Source: Acetobacter oeni (lineage in GTDB: Bacteria; Pseudomonadota; Alphaproteobacteria; Acetobacterales; Acetobacteraceae). Taken from it: a stretch of DNA of 64,000 nucleotides. The notes beneath the pieces were generated by a model. The model saw only the letters and a program-made list of their open reading frames with translations. It searched no databases and was not told the origin of the DNA. The DNA lies in assembly GCF_011516825.1 (NCBI RefSeq), contig NZ_WOTA01000005.1, positions 1 through 64,000 of the forward strand, written 5' to 3'. The position numbers and the translations under genes are program-made. Shown here piece by piece: positions 25,907-35,163 of this stretch (its first letter is position 1; each line of letters begins with the position of its first letter).

Positions 25907-26671
25907 ATGCGCAGAGCACTCAGTAGAAGGCTCCTGGCTGGGGGAATTTTCGCTATTGGAACCCCTTCACCTCTCTGGAGCGTGCCATTAACAAAAAACG
26001 TGGCTGTCATGGTGCTTCCCGTTCTCCATAATCTGCATAGAGCCAACAGTCATTACAGCTACGAGGACATATATCGGCTTGTCGCAACCTTTCGGCCTGA
26101 CCAAGTCGGGGTGGAAATTCGCCAAGAAGATTTAACATTTGATAATAGGTATCTTACCAATAATTATCCAACAGAGATGGTCCATCTGGCTCATCAATAT
26201 AGTTCACATACGTTCGGTTTTGACTGGTTAGGTAACGAAATTGCAGGCCGCCCCATCCCCGATGACTGGTGGGCAAAGCACAGCAGAATCAAATCACTGG
26301 AGCGATCATTCGATCAGGTCTTGAGTAAGACGGTTCGCGATAAAAAACTACTGTCCAAGGTAAATGAACTTTCTACGGAACAGATGAAGATCGCAAAAAC
26401 TGCGACCGCAGCTCAACTTGCAGATGGTCGCTACGATCGTGTGTGTGCAGATTACTATACGGCTTTAGATAAACTGACGCGCAATACGCAATATTCGGAA
26501 TTGCCTAGGTTTTATTCGGATCGAGACCGACACTTGGCAATGAACGTTATTCAGCATTTGAAGAATTACCCTGGCAACAGGATTGTCGTTGTGACGGGAG
26601 CAGATCATCATGGACCGATGGTGAGAACATTGGCTGCCGTGAGCTACGTTAATCTTGTTCCTGTTCCGTGA
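25907..26671 (+). CDS. TraB/GumN-like protein with Tat-type signal
   Basis: This 254-residue protein opens RRALSRRLLAGGIFAIGTPSPLW, a twin-arginine-like export signal. The mature part runs VAVMVLPVLHNLHRANSHYSYEDIYRL and DQVGVEIRQEDL, and ends VVVTGADHHGPMVRTLAAV. This layout, an early His-containing strand, a conserved Glu, and a late Gly-Ala-x-His-x-x-Pro motif, resembles the TraB/GumN/ChaN fold. Identification is tentative and function unknown. The sequence is distinctly A+T-rich compared with both neighbours, a sign of transfer. The ATG at 25907 follows AAGGGA at a good distance. Confidence 0.6.
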   Translation: MRRALSRRLLAGGIFAIGTPSPLWSVPLTKNVAVMVLPVLHNLHRANSHYSYEDIYRLVATFRPDQVGVEIRQEDLTFDNRYLTNNYPTEMVHLAHQYSSHTFGFDWLGNEIAGRPIPDDWWAKHSRIKSLERSFDQVLSKTVRDKKLLSKVNELSTEQMKIAKTATAAQLADGRYDRVCADYYTALDKLTRNTQYSELPRFYSDRDRHLAMNVIQHLKNYPGNRIVVVTGADHHGPMVRTLAAVSYVNLVPVP

Positions 26672-26710
26672 ATGAGATGAAGGCGTAAGCGGAATGTCTA
26701 CGAAGCCCTG

Positions 26711-27154
26711 CTATTCCAGAGCCTCGACATTGGTTAATACCCGCCTTAGCAACGATACAAGTATGTCGATCTCTTCGGGAGTCAGTCCCCTGGTCATATC
26801 ATCATTCCCTTGACGTAATATCGCGCGGCCAGCAGGCAAATGCTCAAGCGCCTTTTTTGTCAGTGATATCAGGCTTGAACGCTTGTCGCCCGGATCGGGT
26901 ATGCGTCTGATCAGGCCGTCGCGCTCCATCCGGGCGAGCATTTGCGCCATAGTCGGTTGCTCGACCTTCGCCCAGCGAGCCAGCTCTGCCTGTGATAGCT
27001 GTGCACCGTCTTTGAGCGCTGTCAGAACCGGTAGTTGCGCAGTGGCAAATCCCAGTTCACGCAGCCGCGTATCGCCGACACGGCTGAGGCCTCGAGCAAT
27101 ACGACTGAAATAATGACCTGGATGCCGTAAGGGATCCCATTCATCTGAATTCAT
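26711..27154 (-). CDS. MarR family transcriptional regulator
   Basis: This 147-residue winged-helix protein has the MarR layout: LRELGFATAQLPVLTALKDG, then the recognition region LSQAELARWAKVEQPTMAQMLARMERDGLIRR, the wing DPGDKRSSLISLTKKALEHL, and a C-terminal dimerisation helix. It is divergent from an FAD-dependent monooxygenase, and two near-identical palindromes lie between the two starts. The usual logic is that it represses both itself and the neighbour until a small aromatic or drug-like ligand binds. Confidence 0.92.
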   Translation of the reverse strand: MNSDEWDPLRHPGHYFSRIARGLSRVGDTRLRELGFATAQLPVLTALKDGAQLSQAELARWAKVEQPTMAQMLARMERDGLIRRIPDPGDKRSSLISLTKKALEHLPAGRAILRQGNDDMTRGLTPEEIDILVSLLRRVLTNVEALE

Positions 27155-27156
27155 TG

Positions 27157-27192
27157 CATAGGTTCCTATGTTTATATATATAGGAACCTATG
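27157..27192. promoter_or_regulatory. paired MarR operators between marR and the monooxygenase
   Basis: Site 1, CATAGGTTCCTATG (27157-27170), and site 2, TATAGGAACCTATG (27179-27192), are each near-palindromes. Together they form a perfect 13-bp inverted repeat (27157-27169 against 27180-27192). The two site centres are 22 bases apart, about two helical turns, so two dimers would sit on the same DNA face. The spacer is AT-rich (TTTATATAT) and probably contains promoter elements. Confidence 0.75.
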
Positions 27193-27210
27193 TATTTGAA
27201 GGGGCATAAC

Positions 27211-28326
27211 ATGGCAATGGACCGGATCGCGATTGTCGGAGGTGGCCCAGGCGGATTGATACTGGCGCGATTATTGCAACTGCGGGGTCTTTCGCCCGTC
27301 GTTTTCGAGCGGGATACCCACCCCGAAGAGCGCCCTCAAGGTGGCTCGCTCGACCTGCACAGCGAGACCGGTCAGTGCGCGATGAAGCAGGCGGGTCTTG
27401 AAACCGAGTTTGCCGCCGCCTCACGGCCTGAGGACCAGGGGGACCGGCTCTATGACATCGATGGTACGCTCCTGTTCGATTGTAATGAACCGACTGATAA
27501 TCGGCCCGAAATCGATCGAACGGTGCTCCGCCGGATTCTTCTGGATTCCCTTTCGCCCGATACGGTCCGATGGGGCTGCCGCATTGCTAAGGTCACTTCT
27601 GCTGACAAGGGTTTTGTAATAGTTGGCGATGAACGGGATGAACACTTCGATGTGATCGTAGGTGCAGATGGTGCCTGGTCGTACGTTCGACGGCTGCTCG
27701 ATGATGCCATACCGGTCTATGAAGGTGTCACGCTGGTCGAACTGGGCTTCGACGTTGAGCGACATCCTGCGATCGACAGGTTGACCGGCAGCGGGAAGAT
27801 GTTTGCGGCTGGCGACAACTGCGCCCTGATCACGCAGCGGAACGGGCATAATCACATCCGTGGATATGCGGGCCTGCGTCTGACCGAGGACGAAGCGAAG
27901 CAATGGCAGACCTTGTCCCCGGAACAAGTGCGTCTGGCACTGCAAAAGGCATTTGCAGGATGGGCCCCGATGTTAACGGACATTATCGAAACGGATGAAA
28001 TCATCGGAGTCCGTCCGCTCTATGCGTTACCTGTCGGGTACCGATGGAAAAGTCGGGAAGGTCTTACGTTGCTGGGGGATGCGGCACATCTGATGTCCCC
28101 CTTCTCAGGTGAAGGCGTCAATCTTGCACTCACCGACGCGGTTGACCTTGCTGAGGCATTGACCTCAGGCGGCGGCTGGACGGCCGTCACCCGATGTGAA
28201 GAGAAGATCTCTGCTCGTGCCGCAACGGCAGCCGAAGGTGCGGCTCGAGGCTTGAACGGCGCGTTCTCGTCCGAGGGAGTCACTCCGCTTCTGGAACATT
28301 ATCGCGCGCGGAGGCTTGGTAACTGA
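27211..28326 (+). CDS. FAD-dependent monooxygenase (TetX/PhzS-like class A)
   Basis: This 371-residue flavoprotein has IAIVGGGPGGLILARLLQLRG for FAD at the N-terminus, the central GADGAWSYVRR, and LLGDAAHLMSPFSGEGVNLAL near residue 290, the GD motif of class A hydroxylases. The mid-region and length resemble TetX-like enzymes, but tetracycline inactivation is not implied. I start at the ATG at 27211 with GAAGGGG upstream. The longer frame from 27190 begins inside the operator. The neighbouring MarR gene and operators indicate ligand-controlled expression, perhaps of a detoxification step. Confidence 0.88.
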   Translation: MAMDRIAIVGGGPGGLILARLLQLRGLSPVVFERDTHPEERPQGGSLDLHSETGQCAMKQAGLETEFAAASRPEDQGDRLYDIDGTLLFDCNEPTDNRPEIDRTVLRRILLDSLSPDTVRWGCRIAKVTSADKGFVIVGDERDEHFDVIVGADGAWSYVRRLLDDAIPVYEGVTLVELGFDVERHPAIDRLTGSGKMFAAGDNCALITQRNGHNHIRGYAGLRLTEDEAKQWQTLSPEQVRLALQKAFAGWAPMLTDIIETDEIIGVRPLYALPVGYRWKSREGLTLLGDAAHLMSPFSGEGVNLALTDAVDLAEALTSGGGWTAVTRCEEKISARAATAAEGAARGLNGAFSSEGVTPLLEHYRARRLGN

Positions 28327-28440
28327 GAAGAAAACCGGCTCAGGCGATATCCGCTTTCCGGAAATGAAATCGACACGCTGTGTGGCCGACATGATGGCGT
28401 AAGCAGTCGATCAGCTTCCTGTCTTTTCCGAAGCCGGACT

Positions 28441-28950
28441 GTGATTGAGCATCAGAAAATCGACACTGGCCGGGTGCTTCGTTATAGGGGCGACATTCAT
28501 CGCGTGATCTTCAGGGAGCAGCTTGTGCAGTGCGAATGGCGTCGATCTTACGACAGACTGGTTCCGATGCTGATCAAAGAACACTTCGGTGATCCAGGCG
28601 TGCTGACGCGGCAGTTTCCTTGTATGAAATCGACGTTCGTATGGAAGGGCGATGACTTTATCATCAGTGCTGAGGCACTCGCCAACCCGAACAACGAGTA
28701 TCACGGGCTTGAGCGGCTTGCGGCGAAGTCTCATCAGGCCGGTTCCTGGCAACTTGCCGGTGAATACTGGCTGATCGCGGCCGGCTGGCGTCGCAACACG
28801 ATGGATGCTGAGAACGAGCGCCATGTGGAAGCACTGCAATTCGTCCTGCGTCATGTCGAATACAACAGGGCGCTGGCGGAGTGGAAAAAGAAAAAACGGG
28901 GCAGAAACGCGATGCCGTATCCCGGTCAGTTCGGGCTTTCCGACGACTGA
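28441..28950 (+). CDS. hypothetical protein, ANR-like helical domain
   Basis: This 169-residue protein starts at a GTG without a strong ribosome binding site. Residues about 80-130 (GLERLAAKSHQAGSWQLAGEYW, then AGWRRNTMDAENERHVEAL) fit the spacing of the small ANR/PerC-type regulators found on plasmids and phages, a helix-turn-helix-like pair with Ala, Glu, Gly and Trp anchors. The rest, including a KGDDFIISAEALANPNNEYHG segment, I do not recognise. The gene lies alone after the monooxygenase in a patchwork region, which would suit a mobile-element origin. Confidence 0.5.
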   Translation: MIEHQKIDTGRVLRYRGDIHRVIFREQLVQCEWRRSYDRLVPMLIKEHFGDPGVLTRQFPCMKSTFVWKGDDFIISAEALANPNNEYHGLERLAAKSHQAGSWQLAGEYWLIAAGWRRNTMDAENERHVEALQFVLRHVEYNRALAEWKKKKRGRNAMPYPGQFGLSDD

Positions 28951-29165
28951 AGATCGAAAATTTCAACGACGGACCGGCATAGTACAGACGGCCGACGTTC
29001 AGGGGCCTGGAAAGTGCTCTGTATACCGCTTCTGAGGGCAGAAGCTGTCATGTCAGCCATCGGTGTCGTCGGCAAAAGACGGGAGCCGGGGTTATCCGGC
29101 ATCATGGGTCAGGCTCGCGCTGTTTTCGGACGTGGAAATTTCTTATCGGAGCGAGGCTGCGTGGT

Positions 29166-29192
29166 GTGGCGCATCCCGGGGGGATGCGCCAC
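29166..29192. terminator. 11-bp perfect hairpin between the hypothetical gene and the RND operon
   Basis: GTGGCGCATCC and GGATGCGCCAC enclose a five-base loop, CGGGG. On the plus strand GTCTGTTT follows, giving modest support for rho-independent termination there. It is also positioned just beyond the 3' end of the RND operon on the minus strand and may serve both. The 28951-29165 interval shows no gene I can support. Confidence 0.6.
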
Positions 29193-29198
29193 GTCTGT

Positions 29199-30809
29199 TT
29201 AAGGCTGTGTTGTTCTGTTTGTCTGTATTCCGGGGGATGAAGTTCCGGTCACGAGGTTTTCGAACTGTTCGGGGTTTTGGGATTCGATTCCGCCGGAGGG
29301 TTTTGGTGTGTCGATGCCGCCGTATTGCAGGGGGCTGAAGGTCATTGTCTGGTCTGGGGTTGGGAGCTGCGTCTGAGTCCAGCCGCCGCCGAGGGCGCGG
29401 ATGAGGGCGACTGTCGCCTGTACGGAGCGGGCGGCGACCTGGACTTCCGTGATCCGGGAGTCGAGGGCGGCTTCCTGTGCCACGATGGCGCCGAGGTAAT
29501 CGGAGAGGCCGCCTTTGTAGAGGGTCATTGTCATGTCCTGCATGTCCAGCGCCGTGCCGACGGCCTGTTTCAGGCGGGCGTCTTCCGCGCGCAGCAGTCT
29601 TGTCCGGGAGAGTTCATCCTCGACTTCCCGGAAGGCGGACAGGACTGTCGAGCGGTAGTCGTCCCGGGTCTCGCGGTAGGCTGACCAGGAGTATTGCAGG
29701 GAAGCACGCCTGAGGCCGCCTTCGAAGATCGGCATTGAGGCTGTTGCGCCGTAGGACCACATGCTGTTGGCCAGTTTAGCCAGGTCGAAGCCGTTGGCGT
29801 GGAAACCTCCGTCCGCGTTCAGGGAGATATGTGGATAGAATGCGGCGCGGGCCACGCCGATCGACCTGTTTGCCTGTGCCATGACGCGCTCGGCGGAGGC
29901 GATATCGGGTCGCCGCTGCAACAGTTCGGAGGGCATACCGCCCGGCACGGTTATATCGCGGAACGAGAAGTCGTCGCGGGGTTCGATGTGGAAGCTTTCC
30001 GGGGCTGTGTTGGTCAGGATTGCGATGGCGTGTTCGGTGACTTCGCGCTGTGCCCGCAGGTCCAGCTCGGCGGCCTGGGTTATGTAAAGCTGGTTCTGTG
30101 CGCGGGCGAGATCCAGTTTCGGGGCGGCCTGGTTGACGAGCTGTGTATGCGTCATGTCCACGGCTTTCTGAAAGTAGGCGATGGAGCGGCGATAGATCGC
30201 TTCCTGGGCGTCGTAGCCGCGCAGGGCGACATAGTCGCTGGCCAGGTCGGCTTCGATGCTGAGGCGCGCGCCGGCGAAATCGGCTGCTTTTTCCTGTGCG
30301 GCGTATTTGCTCATGCGGACCTGGTTACGGATTTCCGACCAGAAATCGGGTTCCCACGATGCCAGGCCGCCATAAAATTCGTCTGTCTGCGTGATGGCAC
30401 CTTTATAGCGGAACAGGGCGTCCGCGGACTGTTTGTTGTCGGAGGCGCCGAATGCCATGCCGAAATGGGGCAGCAGGTCGGCGCGGGCTTTCATGACCAG
30501 CGAGCGGGCCTGCGTAAACCGTTCGGCGGCGGCCTGAAGATCCGCGTTCTGCGCGATGGCTTTTTCTTCCAGCGCGTCCAGTTCCGGATCGCCGAAGAGC
30601 CGCCACCAGTCCGCCGGCAGCTGCGTGTCCGCCGGGGTTGCTTTCGCGAACGGCTCCTGTCCGCTCCAGCTGTCCGGCACGATGAAATGCGGGGCCTGAT
30701 AGGCTGGTGCGAGGTCGCATCCCGAGAGCGACAGCATTCCCGTCAGGCCGACAGCGGCGGCGACCATGCGGCCGCCCTGTCGTCCCGCAACTCTGTGCAG
30801 CGTCATCAC
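29199..30809 (-). CDS. RND efflux outer membrane lipoprotein, NodT/OprM type
   Basis: This 536-residue outer-membrane factor has a lipoprotein signal ending in a LSLSGC lipobox near residue 30, then DLAPAYQAPHFIVPDSW, typical of NodT-type proteins. Two repeats of long alpha-helices (AERFTQARSLV, AQNQLYITQAAELDL, DIASAERVMAQANRSIG, and so on) build the trimeric tunnel. It forms the exit duct of the tripartite pump encoded by the two genes upstream. Its start overlaps the adaptor stop by four bases. The C-terminus past residue 480 is low-complexity. Confidence 0.92.
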   Translation of the reverse strand: MMTLHRVAGRQGGRMVAAAVGLTGMLSLSGCDLAPAYQAPHFIVPDSWSGQEPFAKATPADTQLPADWWRLFGDPELDALEEKAIAQNADLQAAAERFTQARSLVMKARADLLPHFGMAFGASDNKQSADALFRYKGAITQTDEFYGGLASWEPDFWSEIRNQVRMSKYAAQEKAADFAGARLSIEADLASDYVALRGYDAQEAIYRRSIAYFQKAVDMTHTQLVNQAAPKLDLARAQNQLYITQAAELDLRAQREVTEHAIAILTNTAPESFHIEPRDDFSFRDITVPGGMPSELLQRRPDIASAERVMAQANRSIGVARAAFYPHISLNADGGFHANGFDLAKLANSMWSYGATASMPIFEGGLRRASLQYSWSAYRETRDDYRSTVLSAFREVEDELSRTRLLRAEDARLKQAVGTALDMQDMTMTLYKGGLSDYLGAIVAQEAALDSRITEVQVAARSVQATVALIRALGGGWTQTQLPTPDQTMTFSPLQYGGIDTPKPSGGIESQNPEQFENLVTGTSSPGIQTNRTTQP

Positions 30810-31990
30810 CCCTCGATCTCCTGATCGTTCTGCTCGTATCCCTTCGCGGGCACCACGACGCGAACTTCCTGACCGTCCAGCAGATCGGCTGGCGGATTGC
30901 GGATGATCCGGTCTCCGGGTTCGATTCCGGAGATGACATCCGTGCGTGTATCCGCCATCCGGCCGACCTGAATGTTACGGAAATGCACATGGTTTGTGTT
31001 GTCCACGATGGCGACCTGCATTCCCTTTTCCTCGAACACGAGGGTTGAGGTTGGTATCCGCTGGATGCCGCCTTCGGCGGGGGCTGTGAGGTGGACGGAG
31101 GCGAAGGTTCCCGGCCAGAGCAGGTGGTCGGGGTTTTCGATCGTAAATTCCGTGACAGCGGTTCGGGTGTTCGGGTCGTAGCCTTTTGCGACCGTGAGGA
31201 ATTTTGCTTCGAAGGTACGATTGGGGAACTGCGGGACGGAGATTGTCGCTGTCATGCCCGGTTTGAGAATATATGAGAATATTTCGGGAACGGACACGAA
31301 GAGCCGCATGCGGTGCATATCGGCGACGACGAAGACCTGGTTCGCCTCCCCTGTTTCGCTGTGCTCGCCACCGCCGGCACTGACGTAATCGCCGACGTTG
31401 ATGTCACGGGATGTCACGACGCCATCGAAAGGCGCTACGATTGTCTTGAACTTTTCCAGGGCTGTGAAGCGGTCCACATTATGCTGGGCGGCTTCCATCT
31501 CGGCATAGCCTGATTTTCTGTTGGCATCGGCCACGGAAACGGACTGTCCGGACACGGCCTGCGACTGTGCCATGGCGTGCCAGCGGGCGGCGCTGACGAC
31601 TGTCAGGTTGTACTTTGCCGCCGTGGCATCGAAATCGGCTTTTGCCTGCTGATACTGGGCGTCCAGGCCTGGCGCGTTCACGTCGGCCAGCACGTCTCCG
31701 GCTTTTACCTCCGCGCCGAAATCCTTATACCACATCTTCACATAACCTGATGCCTGCGGATAGATCGGCGCCTGGTACCAGGCGTCGACGGTTCCCGGGA
31801 GGGTCAGGGTCAGGGTTTTGGCTCCGGGCTGCGACGTGATGACCTCCACATCGGGGATGGCGTTATGCGCGGTCAGCTCGCGCAGGTCTTTTGATTCATG
31901 GATACGCGAGATCACGATCCAGCCGGAGGCGAGTGCGAGGACGCACACGCCAGCGAGCAGGACGGGATGACGACCGGTTGAGCGCGCCAT
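30806..31990 (-). CDS. RND efflux periplasmic adaptor (membrane fusion protein)
   Basis: This 394-residue adaptor has an uncleaved or cleaved N-terminal hydrophobic segment (PVLLAGVCVLALASGWIVI), then the lipoyl half-motif GYVKMWYKDFGAEVKAGDVLADV. A short alpha-helical hairpin follows (LDAQYQQAKADFDATAAKYN), then FDGVVTSRDINVGDYVSAG, the second half of the lipoyl domain. It links the inner-membrane pump to the outer-membrane channel. It shares one base with the permease gene (TGATG-type junction). Confidence 0.92.
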   Translation of the reverse strand: MARSTGRHPVLLAGVCVLALASGWIVISRIHESKDLRELTAHNAIPDVEVITSQPGAKTLTLTLPGTVDAWYQAPIYPQASGYVKMWYKDFGAEVKAGDVLADVNAPGLDAQYQQAKADFDATAAKYNLTVVSAARWHAMAQSQAVSGQSVSVADANRKSGYAEMEAAQHNVDRFTALEKFKTIVAPFDGVVTSRDINVGDYVSAGGGEHSETGEANQVFVVADMHRMRLFVSVPEIFSYILKPGMTATISVPQFPNRTFEAKFLTVAKGYDPNTRTAVTEFTIENPDHLLWPGTFASVHLTAPAEGGIQRIPTSTLVFEEKGMQVAIVDNTNHVHFRNIQVGRMADTRTDVISGIEPGDRIIRNPPADLLDGQEVRVVVPAKGYEQNDQEIEG

Positions 31991-34900
31991 CAGACTGTCT
32001 CCTTACGGGAAGATTTGCGGCTGTAGAAAATTGCGTAAACGCAGGGAACGAACAGGAGGGTTGAGATTGTGGCCACGATCAGGCCGCCGATGACGGCTTT
32101 GCCCAGCGGTGCGTTCTGCGAGTTGCTGATCGACATCGGCACCATGCCGACGATCATTGCGCTGGCTGTCATGATGACCGGGCGGATACGTCCGTAACCG
32201 GCTTCCAGCGCGGCGCGCAGGGGTTCACCGTGAATTTCCAGCCGTTCGCGGGCATAGGACACGACCAGGATCGAGTTTGCCGTTGCCGTGCCCATGCACA
32301 TGATTGCCCCCGTCAGCGCCGGCACGGAGAGATGTGTGCGCGTCAGGAACAGGGACCAGGCGATCCCGGCGAGGGCGCCCGGCAGTGCGGAGATGATGAT
32401 GAACGGATCGAGCCAGGACTGAAAGTTGACGACGATCAGCAGGTAGATCAGCACGATTGACACCATGAGTCCGCCGAGCAGTTCGGCATAGGCGCTGCTC
32501 ATGGTTGTCGCCTGCCCTTCGATATCGACGGCCGCGCCGCGTGGCACGTCTTTAGCCGTTGCGCTGACCTCACGCTGCACGCCTTTCAGGACCGTGCCGA
32601 GATCGGTGCCTTCGGCGGACACGTAGATGTCGAAGGCCGGCATGGAGTTGTAATGCGAGACTTCACCGGGCGTGCCTGTCGCTTTGATCCGGCTCATCGC
32701 GCCCAGAAGCTGCTCCGACTTTCCTGACGGATCGCCGTCGCCTTTATCGACCGGGATGGTCAGCAGGTCATTGTAATGCGTGAGCTGATCCTGGGAGACG
32801 TAGGTATTGAGCGTGAACGTCACACCCATTTTCGGGTCGTACCAGTATTGCGGATCGACCTGTGAGCTGCCTGCGAGTGTCATCAGTTCGTTGTCTGCGA
32901 GATCTCCTTCCGTGACGCCTGTGGCCTGCTCGAAGCTGCGGTCGCCTTCCACGAACAGTGTTGGTGTTTTCATGGTCTGTTGCAGAGACACGTCGGCGGC
33001 GCCGGTGACTTTCCGCAGGCGGTTCACGAGTTCCAGCGCGTATTTGTAGCTTTCGTCCAGATCCGGGCCGCCGATTTTCACATCGATTGGCGAGGGTGAG
33101 CCAAAGTTCAGAATCTTCGCCGTCAGATCGGCCGGCTGGAAGGTGAACACGGTTCCGGGGAAGCTTGCCGAGAGGCCTTTTCTGAGGATGGCGCGGTAAT
33201 CCCAGACGGGGGAGGCCTCGTCATTCAGGGTGATGGTCAGATCGCAATCCTGCGTGCCGAGTGTCGGGGTCGGGATAAAGGCCTGGTTATGCGGTCCTTC
33301 CGGAAGGCCGCAGTTGGCGACGACATCGTGCACTTTACCAGGCAGCAGGGCGTCCACCCGGTCCGCTGTCAGTGCGGCGATCCGGTCGGCGACTTCGATA
33401 CGGGCTCCCAGGGGGGCGCGCATGTGCATCTGCAGCTGGTCGGATTTGATTTCCGGAAAGAAATCCCGTCCGGACACGAAGTATAATCCGCAGGAGAGGA
33501 CTGAAATCCCGAGAAAGACGCTTACGAAAGCCAGACGCCGCTCGATGAGGCGGGACAGCAGTCCGCGATAGCGCTCGCGGAACAGCGTGAACCGGTGTTC
33601 GAAGCCTTTCTGGAAGCGTGTGAAGGCGTTCTTTCCGTGTGGGAGGGCTTCGTGTTCCTCGCCATGCAGTCCGGGCTGGATGTGGCCGGCCAGGAGGAAT
33701 TTCGCCATGGTCGGGACCAGGGTTCGCGACAGGATGAAGGAGGCGATCATCGCGAAGATGATGGCTTCGGCCATTGGCATGAACAGCCAGCCTGCCACGC
33801 CGCTGAGACCGAACAGGGGCAGCCAGACGATGCAGATGCAGGTCGTGGACACGAAGGTCGGGATGACGATCTGGTTGGCGGCGTCGATAATCGCGAGCTC
33901 CAGTTCCTTTCCTTCCTCGAGATGCGTGTCGATATTTTCGATCATGACCGTGGCGTCATCGACGAGGATACCGACCGCCAGTGCGAGGCCGCCGAGTGTC
34001 ATCACGTTGATCGTCTGCCCTGCCCAGCCGAGGGCGATCAGGGAGCAGAGGATGGCGAGCGGGATGGAGGTTGCGATGATGACCGTTGAGCGCCACGATC
34101 CGAGGAAGAGCAGCACCACGAGGCCGGTCAGCGCGGCGGCCGTGGCCATTTCCCGCATGACGTCGTGAATTGAGTCGATCACGAATCCGGACGCGTCGTT
34201 CAGGATGCTCAGATGCACCGTGGAGGGCAGCACGGCCTGGAGGCGCGGCATCATTTTCTTGACGCCGTTCACGACATCCAGCGTGGAGGCCTCGCCGCTT
34301 TTCATCACGACCATGATGACGGCCTGCTTGCCCTTGACGATCACGCTGTTGGTCTGCGGGTGGCCACCGCGATAGACATCGCCGACATCGTGGATATAGA
34401 CGACCGCGTTGTTCACGCGTTTGATCGGGATGTCCGCGATGTCCTCGAGCGTTCGCGGCGTGGCGTTGGTCTGCACCATCCAGTCGGTGGGTCCGATCTT
34501 CTGATCGCCTGCCGGGCGCACCACGTTCTGCGTATCGAGGGCGTTCTGCACGTCCATCGCCGAGAGGTGGTGCGCCTGGAGTTCTTTCTGGTTCAGCGCG
34601 ATCATCACGAAGCTGTCCATGCCGCCGTAAGGGTGCGGCACGACCGCGCCCGGAATGGTGACCAGGAGGGAGCGCATCCGGATGAAGGCCAGTTTGAACA
34701 GATCCGAGGGTGTCATCGTGTCCGAGGTGAGCTGCAATGAGATCACCGGAACGGAGGAGGCTTCCAGCCGCATGATCATCGGGGCGGCGATATGTTCGGG
34801 CAGCTGTTGCAGCACGGTTTGTGAGATGGCCGTCACATCTGCCTCGGCAGCCCCGAGCTCAGTGCCTGGCTGGAAATATATTTTCACAATTCCACGACCG

Positions 34901-35163
34901 TAGAAGGAATCCGCCTCCATATGGTCGATCCCCTCCACGGTGGAGGTCACGCCCTGTTCGAAGTTGTACATGATGCGTCCGGCGAACTCATCGGGCAGCA
35001 TCCCGGAGTAGCTCCAGACAACCGCGATCGCGGGGATGCGGATATTGGGAAATACGTCTGCCGGTGTCTTTCTGATCGAAAGAAAACCCATCATGACAAT
35101 GAGAATTGAAAGGACGACAAACGTATAGGGGCGCTTAAGCGCGGTGACGACTATGGCATTCAT
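31990..35163 (-). CDS. RND multidrug efflux permease
   Basis: This 1057-residue permease has the standard 12 membrane segments and two large periplasmic loops. The proton-relay pair in TM4, LAVGILVDDATVMIENI, places Asp-Asp at residues 402-403, as in AcrB/MdtB-type HAE1 transporters. TPADVFPNIRIPAIAVVWSYSGM and GRGIVKIYFQPGTELGAAEADV are typical N-terminal segments. No metal-binding methionine pattern was noted. Substrate is unknown. It is the first gene of a complete three-gene pump operon and is divergent from the mla-like operon. No dedicated TetR/LysR regulator is adjacent, so control is by a distant regulator or constitutive. Confidence 0.94.
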   Translation of the reverse strand: MNAIVVTALKRPYTFVVLSILIVMMGFLSIRKTPADVFPNIRIPAIAVVWSYSGMLPDEFAGRIMYNFEQGVTSTVEGIDHMEADSFYGRGIVKIYFQPGTELGAAEADVTAISQTVLQQLPEHIAAPMIMRLEASSVPVISLQLTSDTMTPSDLFKLAFIRMRSLLVTIPGAVVPHPYGGMDSFVMIALNQKELQAHHLSAMDVQNALDTQNVVRPAGDQKIGPTDWMVQTNATPRTLEDIADIPIKRVNNAVVYIHDVGDVYRGGHPQTNSVIVKGKQAVIMVVMKSGEASTLDVVNGVKKMMPRLQAVLPSTVHLSILNDASGFVIDSIHDVMREMATAAALTGLVVLLFLGSWRSTVIIATSIPLAILCSLIALGWAGQTINVMTLGGLALAVGILVDDATVMIENIDTHLEEGKELELAIIDAANQIVIPTFVSTTCICIVWLPLFGLSGVAGWLFMPMAEAIIFAMIASFILSRTLVPTMAKFLLAGHIQPGLHGEEHEALPHGKNAFTRFQKGFEHRFTLFRERYRGLLSRLIERRLAFVSVFLGISVLSCGLYFVSGRDFFPEIKSDQLQMHMRAPLGARIEVADRIAALTADRVDALLPGKVHDVVANCGLPEGPHNQAFIPTPTLGTQDCDLTITLNDEASPVWDYRAILRKGLSASFPGTVFTFQPADLTAKILNFGSPSPIDVKIGGPDLDESYKYALELVNRLRKVTGAADVSLQQTMKTPTLFVEGDRSFEQATGVTEGDLADNELMTLAGSSQVDPQYWYDPKMGVTFTLNTYVSQDQLTHYNDLLTIPVDKGDGDPSGKSEQLLGAMSRIKATGTPGEVSHYNSMPAFDIYVSAEGTDLGTVLKGVQREVSATAKDVPRGAAVDIEGQATTMSSAYAELLGGLMVSIVLIYLLIVVNFQSWLDPFIIISALPGALAGIAWSLFLTRTHLSVPALTGAIMCMGTATANSILVVSYARERLEIHGEPLRAALEAGYGRIRPVIMTASAMIVGMVPMSISNSQNAPLGKAVIGGLIVATISTLLFVPCVYAIFYSRKSSRKETV

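Noticed and set aside
27211-28326. Tetracycline-inactivating TetX
   Set aside because: Only general class A monooxygenase motifs are visible; tetracycline-specific residues were not assessed and many flavoenzymes share this layout.
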